Positions 16,684-24,313 of a DNA stretch of 64,000 nucleotides are shown one piece after another. The stretch is taken from NCBI GenBank assembly GCA_040879165.1, contig JBBDKV010000013.1:1-64000 (forward strand), read 5' to 3'. Origin of the DNA: JBBDKV01 sp040879165 (GTDB lineage Bacteria > Patescibacteriota > Microgenomatia > UBA1400 > PJMF01). Positions within the stretch are counted from its first letter, which is position 1. Each line of letters starts with the position of its first letter. A program made the position numbers and the translations under genes. Under the pieces are notes generated by a model. The model saw only the letters and a program-made list of their open reading frames with translations. It was not told where the DNA came from and made no database searches.

Positions 16684-17703
16684 ATGAAAGACTCGGGATT
16701 AGTGCCAAAGTGGATACTGGCGAGCGTAGTACTCAGCTCAGTACTGCTTGGACTGGATACAATTGGCAGTTCAACAACCAGCACCCAACTTCTTGGTACT
16801 TCCTCTGTAATTATCCTAAGCATCGTTATTGCCGCGACAAGCATACATCGGTATTGGCGCGGCTGGTCAATACCACCTCGATGGTTGAGATTTATTCAGC
16901 TACTAATCATCTTGACTGCGTGTATCAGCGTTGGCCTTGTGGTAGCAGAATACCTAACCCCTGATAATTTTGTCTATTCACGGCTGCGCGTGAACGCAAT
17001 TGTCATGCTGACCAACCTACATTTTTTGATAGTTGTGTACTTGGTTGGTCAAACAAATGCTTGGTGGAAATCAATGCTGCCTCGGCTCCTAATGATCCTG
17101 CCACTTTGGTTGCTCAGCGTCAGCTACTTGGTCAGCCTACTCCCATTTGACGCGTTTGCCAGCTATTCTCAAGAAGACGGAGTGATAGAAAATATACAAG
17201 TTGTTGTGCTTGTAGTGACGGTTTTTGTGTGTTTTCGGAAAGCAGCTGCTTGGTTTACTCAATCAAAGAAGTTGCAGGCAACTTTTTTTGCCCTACTCGC
17301 TTCTGGTTTTTTATTACTAGCATTGGAAGAAATTTCATGGGGTCAAAGAATTTTTGGTTGGCAAACCCCAGAATCACTCGCTGCAGTGAATGTTCAGAAC
17401 GAAACCACTATCCACAATATCGGGATTCTTAATCAACTGCAGCTCGTTGGCTATTTGTTGATTAGCGGAGCCGGACTACTCTTCAGTGCATCAAAAAATA
17501 TGAGGCGCTGGCAGGTACGCGACTACTTCTGGTATCCACACCCCGGCAGCATTGTTTTGTTTAGTTGTATTTTTGTTTTTTATAGCTATTTCACTTTTTT
17601 TAATGAAAGCGTTCACCAGTGGACAGAAATGTTTGAGCTGTTGCTGTATGTTAGTTTGTTTTTTTGGATTTTGAACGATAAGTTGGAGAGTGTAGAAGCA
17701 TGA
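16684..17703 (+). CDS. Polytopic membrane protein with EEISWGQRIFGW motif
   Basis: 339 residues with about nine or ten transmembrane segments. The hallmark is ALEEISWGQRIFGWQTP followed by NVQNETTIHNIG between membrane segments, a motif I associate with uncharacterised membrane proteins of CPR and other bacteria. Conserved Glu and His at the membrane face could be catalytic. The ATG lies four bases after the methyltransferase stop; a longer start inside that gene is possible but less likely. The 3' end runs to within 40 bases of a convergent tRNA. Function unknown. Confidence 0.8.
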   Translation: MKDSGLVPKWILASVVLSSVLLGLDTIGSSTTSTQLLGTSSVIILSIVIAATSIHRYWRGWSIPPRWLRFIQLLIILTACISVGLVVAEYLTPDNFVYSRLRVNAIVMLTNLHFLIVVYLVGQTNAWWKSMLPRLLMILPLWLLSVSYLVSLLPFDAFASYSQEDGVIENIQVVVLVVTVFVCFRKAAAWFTQSKKLQATFFALLASGFLLLALEEISWGQRIFGWQTPESLAAVNVQNETTIHNIGILNQLQLVGYLLISGAGLLFSASKNMRRWQVRDYFWYPHPGSIVLFSCIFVFYSYFTFFNESVHQWTEMFELLLYVSLFFWILNDKLESVEA

Positions 17704-17740
17704 CCACAACACCTGCTATCGCAGGATGCGCTGATCTGTG

Positions 17741-17824
17741 CGGAAGGGGAGGGATTCGAACCCACGGGACTCAAGGAGTCACGGTTTTCAAGACCGTTGC
17801 AATTGACCACTCTGCCACCCTTCC
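17741..17824 (-). tRNA. tRNA-Ser(TGA)
   Basis: Full cloverleaf with a long variable arm. The acceptor GGAAGGG pairs with CCCTTCC, the anticodon loop is CTTGAAA (TGA, reads UCA/UCG and possibly others), the T-loop is TTCGAAT and the discriminator is G. CCA is not encoded (GCA follows). Transcribed opposite to its neighbours. Confidence 0.95.
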
Positions 17825-17895
17825 AGGTATGCGATTAGCACATCAAGACTTGTATTGTACCATCTTGACTACTTTTTGTGTGTCGATTTTTGATG

Positions 17896-17901
17896 TATAG
17901 T
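17896..17901 (+). promoter_or_regulatory. -10 box deciding the start of the Pro/Gln-rich membrane protein
   Basis: TATAGT ends six bases before the ATG at 17908. Longer in-frame starts lie upstream of or within the promoter. Confidence 0.5.
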
Positions 17902-17907
17902 GGTAGT

Positions 17908-18939
17908 ATGTCATCGCCATTTCCTCAAATAAATCGCGCACTCTCTCCTGATGAGCAGTCTTCATCAACGCAACCCGTTGACATCGAACCATTACAACAA
18001 CCTGAGCAGTTCGAGCACGACAGAATGTGGCGCTTCATGCCCCAGCCACCAGACAAACCTGGCACTGATTCCAGTGTAGCTGATGATCCTTACACCGAGC
18101 CAGAAAATTCATCTCAATCTCAGACCACTCCCCAACAATCACCCGCTACAAGCCAGCAACCTCAAACTACGAGCCCTCAACCTCAGCAGCCCAAACCAGA
18201 ATCTGCTGCATCTGAGCAGACAAATCCCGCGCAACCCAGTGCTGCAACAGCCAAACAGCCAGGCAGTCAGCAAGACAGCCAGGCAGAAACACAAGCGCAG
18301 CAGTCTAATCCCACTCAAAAACCAGAAAATCAGCAGTCACAATCTGATCAGCCGCCAACTCAGGAACAACCTCAAAATCAGCCACCCCAATCAGACACAG
18401 CAGACCCCGCCATGACTGACGAAGAGGCTGCCGCAATGCTTCCCAACTACAAACCCCAAAAAGAAGAAGTGCTATTCGAGTGGCAATCGCCCAGTCGCCC
18501 ATTTAAAAAACATTCTCGCCAGTATTACAGCACCATTATGGTTATTGCCTCGCTGATTTCAGTGATTCTGCTCTTTGCTAGTCAGTTTGTGTTTGTGGCG
18601 GTAATTGTTGCCCTCGTCTTCCTTTACTACGTCCTGATGACCACACCACCATCTAACATCACGCAACAACTAACCACCTATGGCATTCGTGTTGAAAATA
18701 ATCTCTATTACTGGGAAGAGCTCGGGAGGTTTTGGTTCACCAAGAAACACGGTCAGGACATTCTGCACGTTGAAGTAGCTCGTTTTCCCAACCAGCTGAG
18801 CATGCTGCTTGGAGAACTTAAAAAAGATGATATGGACGACGTTCTCTCAGAAGTGCTGCTTCACGAACAACCCCCTCCCACCACGTACGAAAAGGCAGCA
18901 GGATGGCTTCATAGGCAAATTCCACTAGATCTGGAATAA
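17908..18939 (+). CDS. Pro/Gln-rich protein with two TM helices and a C-terminal conserved domain
   Basis: 343 residues. Residues about 10-170 are low complexity (Gln, Pro, Ser, Thr) and presumably disordered in the cytoplasm. A conserved part begins with VLFEWQSPSRPFKKHSRQYY, then a transmembrane hairpin (about 205-245), then a folded domain with TYGIRVENNLYYWEELGRFW and RFPNQLS. The pattern of a SPxRPFKKRS/WEEL protein is recurrent in CPR genomes. No function is known to me. The gene lies between two tRNA genes. Confidence 0.8.
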   Translation: MSSPFPQINRALSPDEQSSSTQPVDIEPLQQPEQFEHDRMWRFMPQPPDKPGTDSSVADDPYTEPENSSQSQTTPQQSPATSQQPQTTSPQPQQPKPESAASEQTNPAQPSAATAKQPGSQQDSQAETQAQQSNPTQKPENQQSQSDQPPTQEQPQNQPPQSDTADPAMTDEEAAAMLPNYKPQKEEVLFEWQSPSRPFKKHSRQYYSTIMVIASLISVILLFASQFVFVAVIVALVFLYYVLMTTPPSNITQQLTTYGIRVENNLYYWEELGRFWFTKKHGQDILHVEVARFPNQLSMLLGELKKDDMDDVLSEVLLHEQPPPTTYEKAAGWLHRQIPLDLE

Positions 18940-19048
18940 TGCCTTTTCCTTTCAAATATACTGAATATAAGCTCATCCTCTAAAAAGGCTTCTCATCTGG
19001 TACAATATGGTCTGTTGTGCTGCAATTTTTACGGTCAACAATCCGTGA

Positions 19049-19120
19049 GCACCCATAGTTTAACGGATAGAACAGTGGTTTGCGGAACCACCGATCCAGG
19101 TTCGATTCCTGGTGGGTGCA
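19049..19120 (+). tRNA. tRNA-Arg(GCG)
   Basis: 72-base cloverleaf. The acceptor GCACCCA pairs perfectly with TGGGTGC. The anticodon stem is GTGGT/ACCAC with loop TTGCGGA, i.e. anticodon GCG (codons CGC/CGU). The T-loop is TTCGATT and the discriminator A. Arg identity elements C35 and a D-loop A20-like base are present. CCA is not encoded. GCG is unusual in bacteria, which normally use ACG modified to ICG. Confidence 0.9.
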
Positions 19121-19153
19121 CAACATAATTAGCAGAAAACAAAGACCACCAAC

Positions 19154-20128
19154 ATGCCCGCCAGAAAAACCCGCTTTTCACTAGAGAGAGTTGTGTACCT
19201 ATTAATCAGCATTGGTTTTCTGATTACCGCGCTGAGTGCAGTTTCCTCACACTGGTGGTTTCTTGAACTCTTTTCTCATTTTCGCATTCAATATGTGTTG
19301 ATTGGCTCACTATTGATTCCAATATTATCCTGGAGAAAGGCCTTTATTCCTGCGTTGACTGTATTGACGGTCACTGCCATCCATGCTGCTAGTATTTGGC
19401 CATATCTTCACACACCTAACGTCCTTGCAACAGTCGAAGATCAACCTATACGAATTATGTTCGCTAATGTCTACTACAAGCAGACAGACTTTCGCCAACT
19501 GACAACTGTGATTACTGATTACGACCCAGATATTATTGTTTTTGCCGAAATTCAGGAAGAACCATTTAGTCAATTAGCAGCTGATTTTGAGGAGCAGTAC
19601 TCATTTTCAACACATGCCGACGGCATTGGTGCCTACGATCTTTCCGCCATTGCTAAAACTGAGCCAGAAACGGTTGCCACTACCTATTTCGTACCAAATA
19701 ATCCGAGTATCTACCTGCGCTTTACTCACCAAGGACGAGATTTCAGCATTCTAGGCATTCACGCATTTTCTCCCATGAATGCACAATATGCGGCGCAGCG
19801 AGATGAAAACTTAGTCAAAGCTATTGAGTATGTAGGCGCTGTGTCAGAGCCAAGCTTACTAGTAGGTGACTTCAACATTACCCAGTTTTCTCCCAAGTTT
19901 GATGAACTGATTGCCGATTCGGGTATGCATGAATCGCAGCGGCTGTTTGGCGTTCAGCCCAGTTGGCCAACCCACCTACCGAGCCTAATGCGCATCCCTA
20001 TTGATCATATTCTGTATAGCGATGGCATTGTGTTGCAAAATCGCTTCCTGGGATTACCGACTGGTTCGGATCACCTGCCAGTGATTGTGGATATCAGCGT
20101 GACAGATCAAGAATCAGCAGTACAATAA
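19154..20128 (+). CDS. Membrane-anchored endonuclease/exonuclease/phosphatase-family hydrolase
   Basis: 324 residues. Three hydrophobic segments (about 10-85) precede an EEP domain (about 95-320). Visible motifs are IMFANVYY (metal-proximal Asn), FAEIQEE (catalytic Glu), LGIHAFSP, LLVGDFNITQFS (Asp/Asn pair) and GSDHLPVIVD (catalytic His). With this topology the domain probably faces outside, as in EEP proteins acting on extracellular nucleic acids or phospholipids. It starts 33 bases after tRNA-Arg and could be cotranscribed with it. No ribosome-binding site is seen. Confidence 0.87.
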   Translation: MPARKTRFSLERVVYLLISIGFLITALSAVSSHWWFLELFSHFRIQYVLIGSLLIPILSWRKAFIPALTVLTVTAIHAASIWPYLHTPNVLATVEDQPIRIMFANVYYKQTDFRQLTTVITDYDPDIIVFAEIQEEPFSQLAADFEEQYSFSTHADGIGAYDLSAIAKTEPETVATTYFVPNNPSIYLRFTHQGRDFSILGIHAFSPMNAQYAAQRDENLVKAIEYVGAVSEPSLLVGDFNITQFSPKFDELIADSGMHESQRLFGVQPSWPTHLPSLMRIPIDHILYSDGIVLQNRFLGLPTGSDHLPVIVDISVTDQESAVQ

Positions 20129-20185
20129 GGGTATCTTGAGGCAACAGTATATTTTGCACTTGCAAAAATTGTCGCAAGTCAACAC

Positions 20186-20273
20186 GGAGAGGTGGCAGAG
20201 TGGTCAATTGCAACGGTTTCGAAAACCGTGACCTTTACGGGTTCCGCGGGTTCGAATCCCGCTCTCTCCGCCA
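20186..20273 (+). tRNA. tRNA-Ser(CGA)
   Basis: Class II cloverleaf with a long variable arm. Acceptor GGAGAGG opposite the CTCTCC region, anticodon loop TTCGAAA (CGA, reads UCG), T-loop TTCGAAT, discriminator G and encoded CCA. It is close in sequence to the tRNA-Ser(TGA) at 17741 in the D and anticodon arms. A strong terminator follows immediately. Confidence 0.95.
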
Positions 20274-20310
20274 ATGAAAAAAGTCACCCTCAGATGACTT
20301 TTTTCATTGG
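20271..20310. terminator. Bidirectional intrinsic terminator after tRNA-Ser
   Basis: Perfect 16-bp stem (CCAATGAAAAAAGTCA with TGACTTTTTTCATTGG) and an eight-base loop. The CCA end of tRNA-Ser is part of the stem. The A- and T-tracts allow use on both strands, serving the tRNA and the convergent minus-strand reading frame. Confidence 0.9.
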
Positions 20311-20409
20311 TTGGTATGTGTAGGAGATTTTTAATCCTGCCGCGCCACCAAGCGAAGCGTGGTTAGTGCCAGCATGGCCATGGTGAGCAGAGCGAGCCAG
20401 GCTAATGCC
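20307..20409 (-). repeat. Repeat copy 2, shared with 85-152
   Basis: Shares TTGGTTGGTATG, the stretch TTTTTAATCCTGCCG and ATGGTGAGCAGAGCGAGCC with copy 1, and carries 36 extra bases internally. It encodes the C-terminal transmembrane tail of the minus-strand frame described next. Confidence 0.7.
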
Positions 20410-20510
20410 TGTTGCAAATATTTTTTCAGTTGAGCAGCAAATTCCTCATCTGTCAAAGCTCTTTTAATTACTTCTTCAAAATTATCATTTGGATTAAATC
20501 TTTCTCTCGT
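20331..20510 (-). pseudogene. Small tail-anchored protein frame with ACG in place of a start codon
   Basis: Open frame of 59 residues, TRERFNPNDNFEEVIKRAL... followed by a C-terminal hydrophobic segment ALAWLALLTMAMLALTTL and a basic end RLVARQD. AAGGAG (20515-20520) lies four bases before an ACG codon where ATG would be expected, and no ATG, GTG or TTG occurs in frame between the site and the body. Either a start-codon mutation has silenced it or ACG is used weakly. The partial copy at 85-152 shows the gene was duplicated. Function unknown. Confidence 0.4.
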
Positions 20511-20626
20511 GCAACTCCTTATAAATATAATAGTATGCGTATTATCTCAATAAAGTTCCCCCTTCACCCCACCACCACCTTAATTAAATGCTTCTCAAGT
20601 GCATTTTATAGAAAGCACGATCTTTG

Positions 20627-20656
20627 GAAGATGCATTGTATGAAGATGCATTGTAT
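20627..20656 (+). repeat. Perfect tandem duplication of 15 bases
   Basis: GAAGATGCATTGTAT occurs twice in a row. The second copy supplies the first bases of the TATAAT box of the following gene. Confidence 0.75.
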
Positions 20657-20659
20657 AAT
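20654..20659 (+). promoter_or_regulatory. -10 box deciding the start of the three-TM protein
   Basis: TATAAT ends six bases before the ATG at 20666. Upstream in-frame ATG codons fall inside the tandem repeat and are unlikely starts. Confidence 0.6.
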
Positions 20660-20665
20660 GATTTA

Positions 20666-20977
20666 ATGAAAAACGTCATTCGTACAATCAGCCTAGCACT
20701 ACTTTTATTTGTTGCATCATTTATTGTCAGTAACATTTACTACGATAGCAACTCAGCCAGTGCTTCTAGTTTAACAATGTCGTCGCTGCTATTTTTTCCA
20801 TTTTTTATTAATGACGCATTAAATAATCTTTTCAAGACAACAGTTCAAGACTTTATGATGTGCTCAATTCCGTATTGCAGTGAAGTTACTTTCATACTTA
20901 CATTGGCATTCAGTTGTGCATATTTCTACTTGGTAGCCATTTTACTAATCAAGATATGGGAGAGAATCAGACGCTAA
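20666..20977 (+). CDS. Small membrane protein, unknown
   Basis: 103 residues with three hydrophobic segments (about 5-25, 36-52 and 72-97) and a short basic C-terminus (WERIRR). One Cys pair (MCSIPYC) lies in the loop before the last helix and could form a disulfide outside the cell. Base composition is AT-rich compared with the housekeeping genes. No family recognised. The preferred start follows the TATAAT box. Confidence 0.65.
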   Translation: MKNVIRTISLALLLFVASFIVSNIYYDSNSASASSLTMSSLLFFPFFINDALNNLFKTTVQDFMMCSIPYCSEVTFILTLAFSCAYFYLVAILLIKIWERIRR

Positions 20978-21093
20978 AACTCCAACTTCACCCCACCCTC
21001 TTCCCCAGCGACCAATCATCTAACAAAGTTCTACAAGCTATATAGGAATAACTATATAGCAATAACTCAGCTAGAGATGCTATACTTGGCATT

Positions 21094-21552
21094 ATGAAAT
21101 ATCAAAAATTCCTAGCTCCTCACGAACATATAATTTGCGTGCTAGAGTATGCAAAGTCAGAATTTATCTGGGATATATTTATTGGCTTTTTACCTGCTAT
21201 TATTTTGGCCTTTATTTTTGAAATGAATTTTTTTGCAATACTCGGAGGCTTACTCATTGGGAGCTTCCTTTTTATTAAAGCTCTATATATTAAATATACA
21301 CTTGCATATTTAATTACAGACAAAAGGATTGTAATAAAAAAAGGTCTAATTGGACAGTCTACCCTAAGCGCAGATTACACAAAATTAACTGATGTTACAG
21401 TAGAACAAGGTATCTTAGGGCGTTTATTATTAAATACAGGAACTATCAAGTTAAACACTGCAGGGTCTGACTTGGAGGAGATTAATTTGAGATGGGTATC
21501 AAATCCCTTTTCTACTAAAGATATACTATACTCACAGATGCACAAATCATAA
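21094..21552 (+). CDS. Bacterial PH-domain membrane protein (YdbS/DUF304-like)
   Basis: 152 residues. Two transmembrane helices (about 27-68) precede a bacterial PH domain with the family signature YLITDKRIVIKKGLIG, then DYTKLTDVTVEQGILGRLLLNTGTI. These proteins sit in the membrane with the PH domain in the cytoplasm; their role is mostly unknown. TATACT (21081-21086) ends seven bases before the ATG. It is part of the AT-rich accessory stretch. Confidence 0.87.
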   Translation: MKYQKFLAPHEHIICVLEYAKSEFIWDIFIGFLPAIILAFIFEMNFFAILGGLLIGSFLFIKALYIKYTLAYLITDKRIVIKKGLIGQSTLSADYTKLTDVTVEQGILGRLLLNTGTIKLNTAGSDLEEINLRWVSNPFSTKDILYSQMHKS

Positions 21553-21553
21553 T

Positions 21554-21784
21554 TTGCTCAAAAAAATTCCAACTGCATCCCACCCCCTCCGCCAACCCGG
21601 AAGTGCATATTTTCAATACAGTGACGTTACTCTGCTGCGCCAATTGTTTACGTTACAAAAACCAGAGATACAACAAACAATTCAGGAATATCTAGAAATG
21701 ATACCAAATCAGAACGCTTCTGAAATAAGAAAGCTATTAATTGGCAAGATAACTAATTTGGGGATACATTTTTATATTCAATAA
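21554..21784 (+). CDS. Short unrecognised frame sharing a tail with a downstream remnant
   Basis: 76 codons from a TTG two bases after the PH-gene stop. The part from YFQYSDVTLLRQLFTLQ to ASEIRKLLIGKI is plausible protein, helical and charged. The stretch 21698-21750 recurs at 23030-23083 with a one-base difference in frame, so one or both are gene relics. No ATG begins the plausible part. I treat it as a degraded or minimal gene. Confidence 0.3.
   Translation: MLKKIPTASHPLRQPGSAYFQYSDVTLLRQLFTLQKPEIQQTIQEYLEMIPNQNASEIRKLLIGKITNLGIHFYIQ
21698..21750 (+). repeat. Dispersed repeat, copy A
   Basis: About 50 bases nearly identical to 23030-23083, covering CAGAACGCTTCTGAAAT and AAGCTATTAATTGGCAAGA. 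Copy A lacks one base relative to copy B. Confidence 0.7.
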
Positions 21785-21798
21785 GTTATATTTAGTAC

Positions 21799-22227
21799 AT
21801 GGATAATTCTCAGCCACCTTCCCAAAACATACCTCAAAGCACTGATTCATCGAACACTGCCAATCCAGAAGAGGTACATACCGGAACTGCCAATTCCCAG
21901 CAAGTTGCAAATCAGCATCCCAAGCAACATACTGGAGTATCTGAGGACACAAAAACCTTAGTAACAGTTTTGCTTTTAATTTTTGCCTTTCCTATAGGTG
22001 TTGTCGTAATGTTTTTCTGGCCAAAATGGAGGATGTGGGTTAAATTGCTGATTTCCTTGCCGCTTACATTATTATTACTGGCAGTTTTGCTTGGAATACT
22101 ACTTGTTGCGGCAAATCCCGCGGACCAAATTGAGAATGCTGAATGTGTGAGTCAATGTACAACTGGAGATCAATCTGAGGAATATTGTATTCAGTATTGT
22201 GCCGAAATGACTTCAATTGATGAATAA
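21799..22227 (+). CDS. Small membrane protein with disordered N-terminus and Cys-rich tail
   Basis: 142 residues. Residues 1-50 are Gln/Ser/Thr-rich and disordered. Two transmembrane helices (about 54-74 and 80-103) enclose FWPKWRMWVK. The C-terminal tail carries four Cys in CVSQC and CIQYC, two C-x3-C pairs that could bind a metal or form disulfides outside. TATATT (21787-21792) ends six bases before the ATG. Proteins with this W-P-K-W-R-x-W-x-K hairpin occur in many CPR genomes; function unknown. Confidence 0.75.
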   Translation: MDNSQPPSQNIPQSTDSSNTANPEEVHTGTANSQQVANQHPKQHTGVSEDTKTLVTVLLLIFAFPIGVVVMFFWPKWRMWVKLLISLPLTLLLLAVLLGILLVAANPADQIENAECVSQCTTGDQSEEYCIQYCAEMTSIDE

Positions 22228-22387
22228 AGTCTCAAGTGTAAGACCGTAGGTTTGTTCTATCCCCTATTGCTGATGAACTTTCCTTTATTCTCACTGTAAT
22301 AGTACGTTATGTATATTAGCTACTATTTGAAGCAGAGTTGGGAAATAAAGTTTCAACCTCCTTCTCCTTCACACTTCCAGATAAAGC

Positions 22388-22415
22388 TTGACAACTTTTT
22401 TTGATTGATTATGAT
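22388..22415 (+). promoter_or_regulatory. Candidate promoter of the gene at 22426
   Basis: TTGACA (22388-22393), a 16-base spacer and TATGAT (22410-22415), ten bases before the ATG. An overlapping TATATT (22415-22420) is an alternative -10. The 200 bases before it hold no gene I can support. Confidence 0.5.
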
Positions 22416-22425
22416 ATATTAAATC

Positions 22426-23016
22426 ATGTCCAGAACACCTGACCAGCCATCAAGACCGAAGCCTAGTGACAACATTGGAGCAACGGAACTTGCACATCAA
22501 GAAAAATCCCCAATAGAAATAATTAATCGAAGATTTGCATCAGGAAAATATAGAATATTACCAGCCGAAGGTCCTGTGACTTCTGCTGCTGTATTAGCTG
22601 AAATAGCTTTTATGAGGTTTTTTAACTCAAAACCATTTAGCGATCAGGATTTCAACAATATAAATGAAGAACAACTAAGATTAAATAGTACTGATCTGTC
22701 TGAATTATTTGAAGCCAAATGGCATGACTTACTTGGCAGTGCTTATCTAGAGCAATCAAAAACTGCTGAATTCACAGAGTCCGATTTTTCTTTTATTATG
22801 AATTCCAATGTATCTCCATTTTTGAGATATATACTTTTCTTTGCCAAATTAGAAGAAATTCAAGAGAAAATTCCAAAATTAAACAAATTATCACAAACGT
22901 ATTTGATGTACGAAGTATATCCGTATCTATCTAAGCTTCTTCGACAATCTGCACCAGCATCAAACGCAGCGATCGTATTGAGATTAATAGCTAATTCAAA
23001 AAGCAACACAGAATAA
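22426..23016 (+). CDS. Hypothetical helical protein
   Basis: 196 residues, AT-rich, no signal peptide or membrane segment. After a polar N-terminus (1-30) the sequence is mostly alpha-helical with aromatic residues (FMRFFNSKPFSDQDFNNINEE, ...SPFLRYILFFAKLEEIQ...). No motif points to a function. It has the strongest -35/-10 pair in the window. A remnant of another gene (23030-23083) follows. It could be an accessory gene acquired with this AT-rich segment. Confidence 0.65.
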   Translation: MSRTPDQPSRPKPSDNIGATELAHQEKSPIEIINRRFASGKYRILPAEGPVTSAAVLAEIAFMRFFNSKPFSDQDFNNINEEQLRLNSTDLSELFEAKWHDLLGSAYLEQSKTAEFTESDFSFIMNSNVSPFLRYILFFAKLEEIQEKIPKLNKLSQTYLMYEVYPYLSKLLRQSAPASNAAIVLRLIANSKSNTE

Positions 23017-23029
23017 AAAATACACATCA

Positions 23030-23083
23030 ATGACACCAAACCAGAACGCTTCTGAAATTAAGAAAGCTATTAATTGGCAAGAC
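23030..23083 (+). repeat. Dispersed repeat, copy B
   Basis: Near-copy of 21698-21750. Read from its ATG it gives MTPNQNASEIKKAINWQD-stop, a plausible protein tail, so copy B may keep the original reading frame that copy A has lost. Confidence 0.6.
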
Positions 23084-23140
23084 TGACGCATCAATCATCC
23101 CCAATCAAACTCATCAAAAAAATCAATGCTAAAATAAGTT

Positions 23141-23716
23141 ATGGCTAGATCAAATACCATAGTTTCAACTTTTACTACAAAAACTGGGCAGAAAGCATCA
23201 ATTCGATATGCTCAAGCTGATGATGCAGCAGACCTGACAGAATTTATCAACACTTTTTCTTTAGAAGATAGTTTTACCAGATTTTCTGGCGAGCAGCTAA
23301 CTTTACAGGAGGAAGTTGAGTATTTACAATCTGAAGTACAAAAAATGAAGGACGGCGATGCTGTAAAACTTTTCTGCTACAGTAACGCCAAACTTGCTGG
23401 AGTGTGCGATATCCACCGTGACACATCTCTGCTGACACGCAGGAGACACGCTGGTATTCTGGGACTAATAGTGAGCGAAAAATTTAGAGGTCAGGGCATC
23501 GGCGAACGGTTAGTGCATGCAACAATGGCAGAAGCAAATAGAATAATCTCCGGACTGCGAATGATTACCCTGACATGCTTTGCCACAAATGATCCTGCTA
23601 TAACACTTTACAAAAAACTCGGCTTCTCTGAAGTGGGAAGAATTCCCAACATGTTACTGCATAAAAAAAAGTATGTGGATGAGATTATCATGATCAAAAA
23701 CCTCGACTCCAAATAA
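23141..23716 (+). CDS. GNAT family N-acetyltransferase
   Basis: 191 residues. GNAT fold with the acetyl-CoA binding strand-loop GILGLIVSEKFRGQGIGERLV (R-G-Q-G-I-G pyrophosphate loop) and the C-terminal ATNDPAITLYKKLGFSEVG segment typical of RimI/RimJ-like or small-molecule acetyltransferases. The N-terminal half (IRYAQADDAADLTEFI) matches family strand 1 and helix 1. TAAAAT ends five bases before the ATG. It stands alone, so the substrate cannot be inferred. Confidence 0.9.
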   Translation: MARSNTIVSTFTTKTGQKASIRYAQADDAADLTEFINTFSLEDSFTRFSGEQLTLQEEVEYLQSEVQKMKDGDAVKLFCYSNAKLAGVCDIHRDTSLLTRRRHAGILGLIVSEKFRGQGIGERLVHATMAEANRIISGLRMITLTCFATNDPAITLYKKLGFSEVGRIPNMLLHKKKYVDEIIMIKNLDSK

Positions 23717-23766
23717 GATGACAGTGCCTGCCTTCATCAGTCTGGAGCATTGCCCTTACTGCGCCC

Positions 23767-24219
23767 TTACTGCAAGGAGTCATCTCTCGACTCGCCAATA
23801 TCTTCAGTTGCATCTCGAACTGACTGAGCGTCTACCCTTGATACATTAACATTTTCGTTTTCAGCAATCATTAGCCCTTGGATAACACTTTGTACTTCAT
23901 TTGCCTGACCTTTGGGCAAATAACTTGCCTTTGCTAAAATTTTATCGCTCATTTTTGCTCGTACGAGGAGTGTTGAAAAAAGAAAACCACTTGTCACCTC
24001 AATTCGAGCAATATCAGAAATTAAAAAACTTGTACTTGAACTTGTGTAGGTCAAAAAGCTTTGTTGAATATCAACTTTGCTTTTGGTAACCAACACAGTA
24101 CTTGGAAAAAAATCAAATGGAAAAACACCGGTTGCTCGTACTAAAATTTCTTGATTTTCTCGAGCCAATTCTTGCAACTTGTCTTCTTCGCGAGGTTTAG
24201 TTGGATTTCGATTTGGCAT
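23767..24219 (-). CDS. Soluble protein, bacterial PH-like, unknown
   Basis: 150 residues from the ATG at 24219. A charged N-terminal helix (about 8-28) precedes a beta-rich domain with FDFFPSTVLVTKSKVDI and SFLISDIARIEVTSGFLFSTLLV. That succession of strands resembles a bacterial PH domain, in which a defined strand pair carries the D-I-x-x-I-E motif. No transmembrane segment. A longer ATG at 24261 is rejected because the MPNRNPTKP start looks natural and lies closer to a TACTAT element. Confidence 0.65.
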   Translation of the reverse strand: MPNRNPTKPREEDKLQELARENQEILVRATGVFPFDFFPSTVLVTKSKVDIQQSFLTYTSSSTSFLISDIARIEVTSGFLFSTLLVRAKMSDKILAKASYLPKGQANEVQSVIQGLMIAENENVNVSRVDAQSVRDATEDIGESRDDSLQ

Positions 24220-24313
24220 ACAACCTACTCTATAGTAGTTATACTTAAAACAGTATATCACTACTCATCAAACACTTGTTCATGTCTAGTTAGCAGTATA
24301 CAATACTTGCACT

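Noticed and set aside
20627..20656. Start of a CRISPR-like array
   Set aside because: Only two adjacent 15-base units without spacers; a simple tandem duplication.
23751..23778. Short repeat GCCCTTACTGC in tandem between two genes
   Set aside because: Two units only and no neighbouring structure; not informative.
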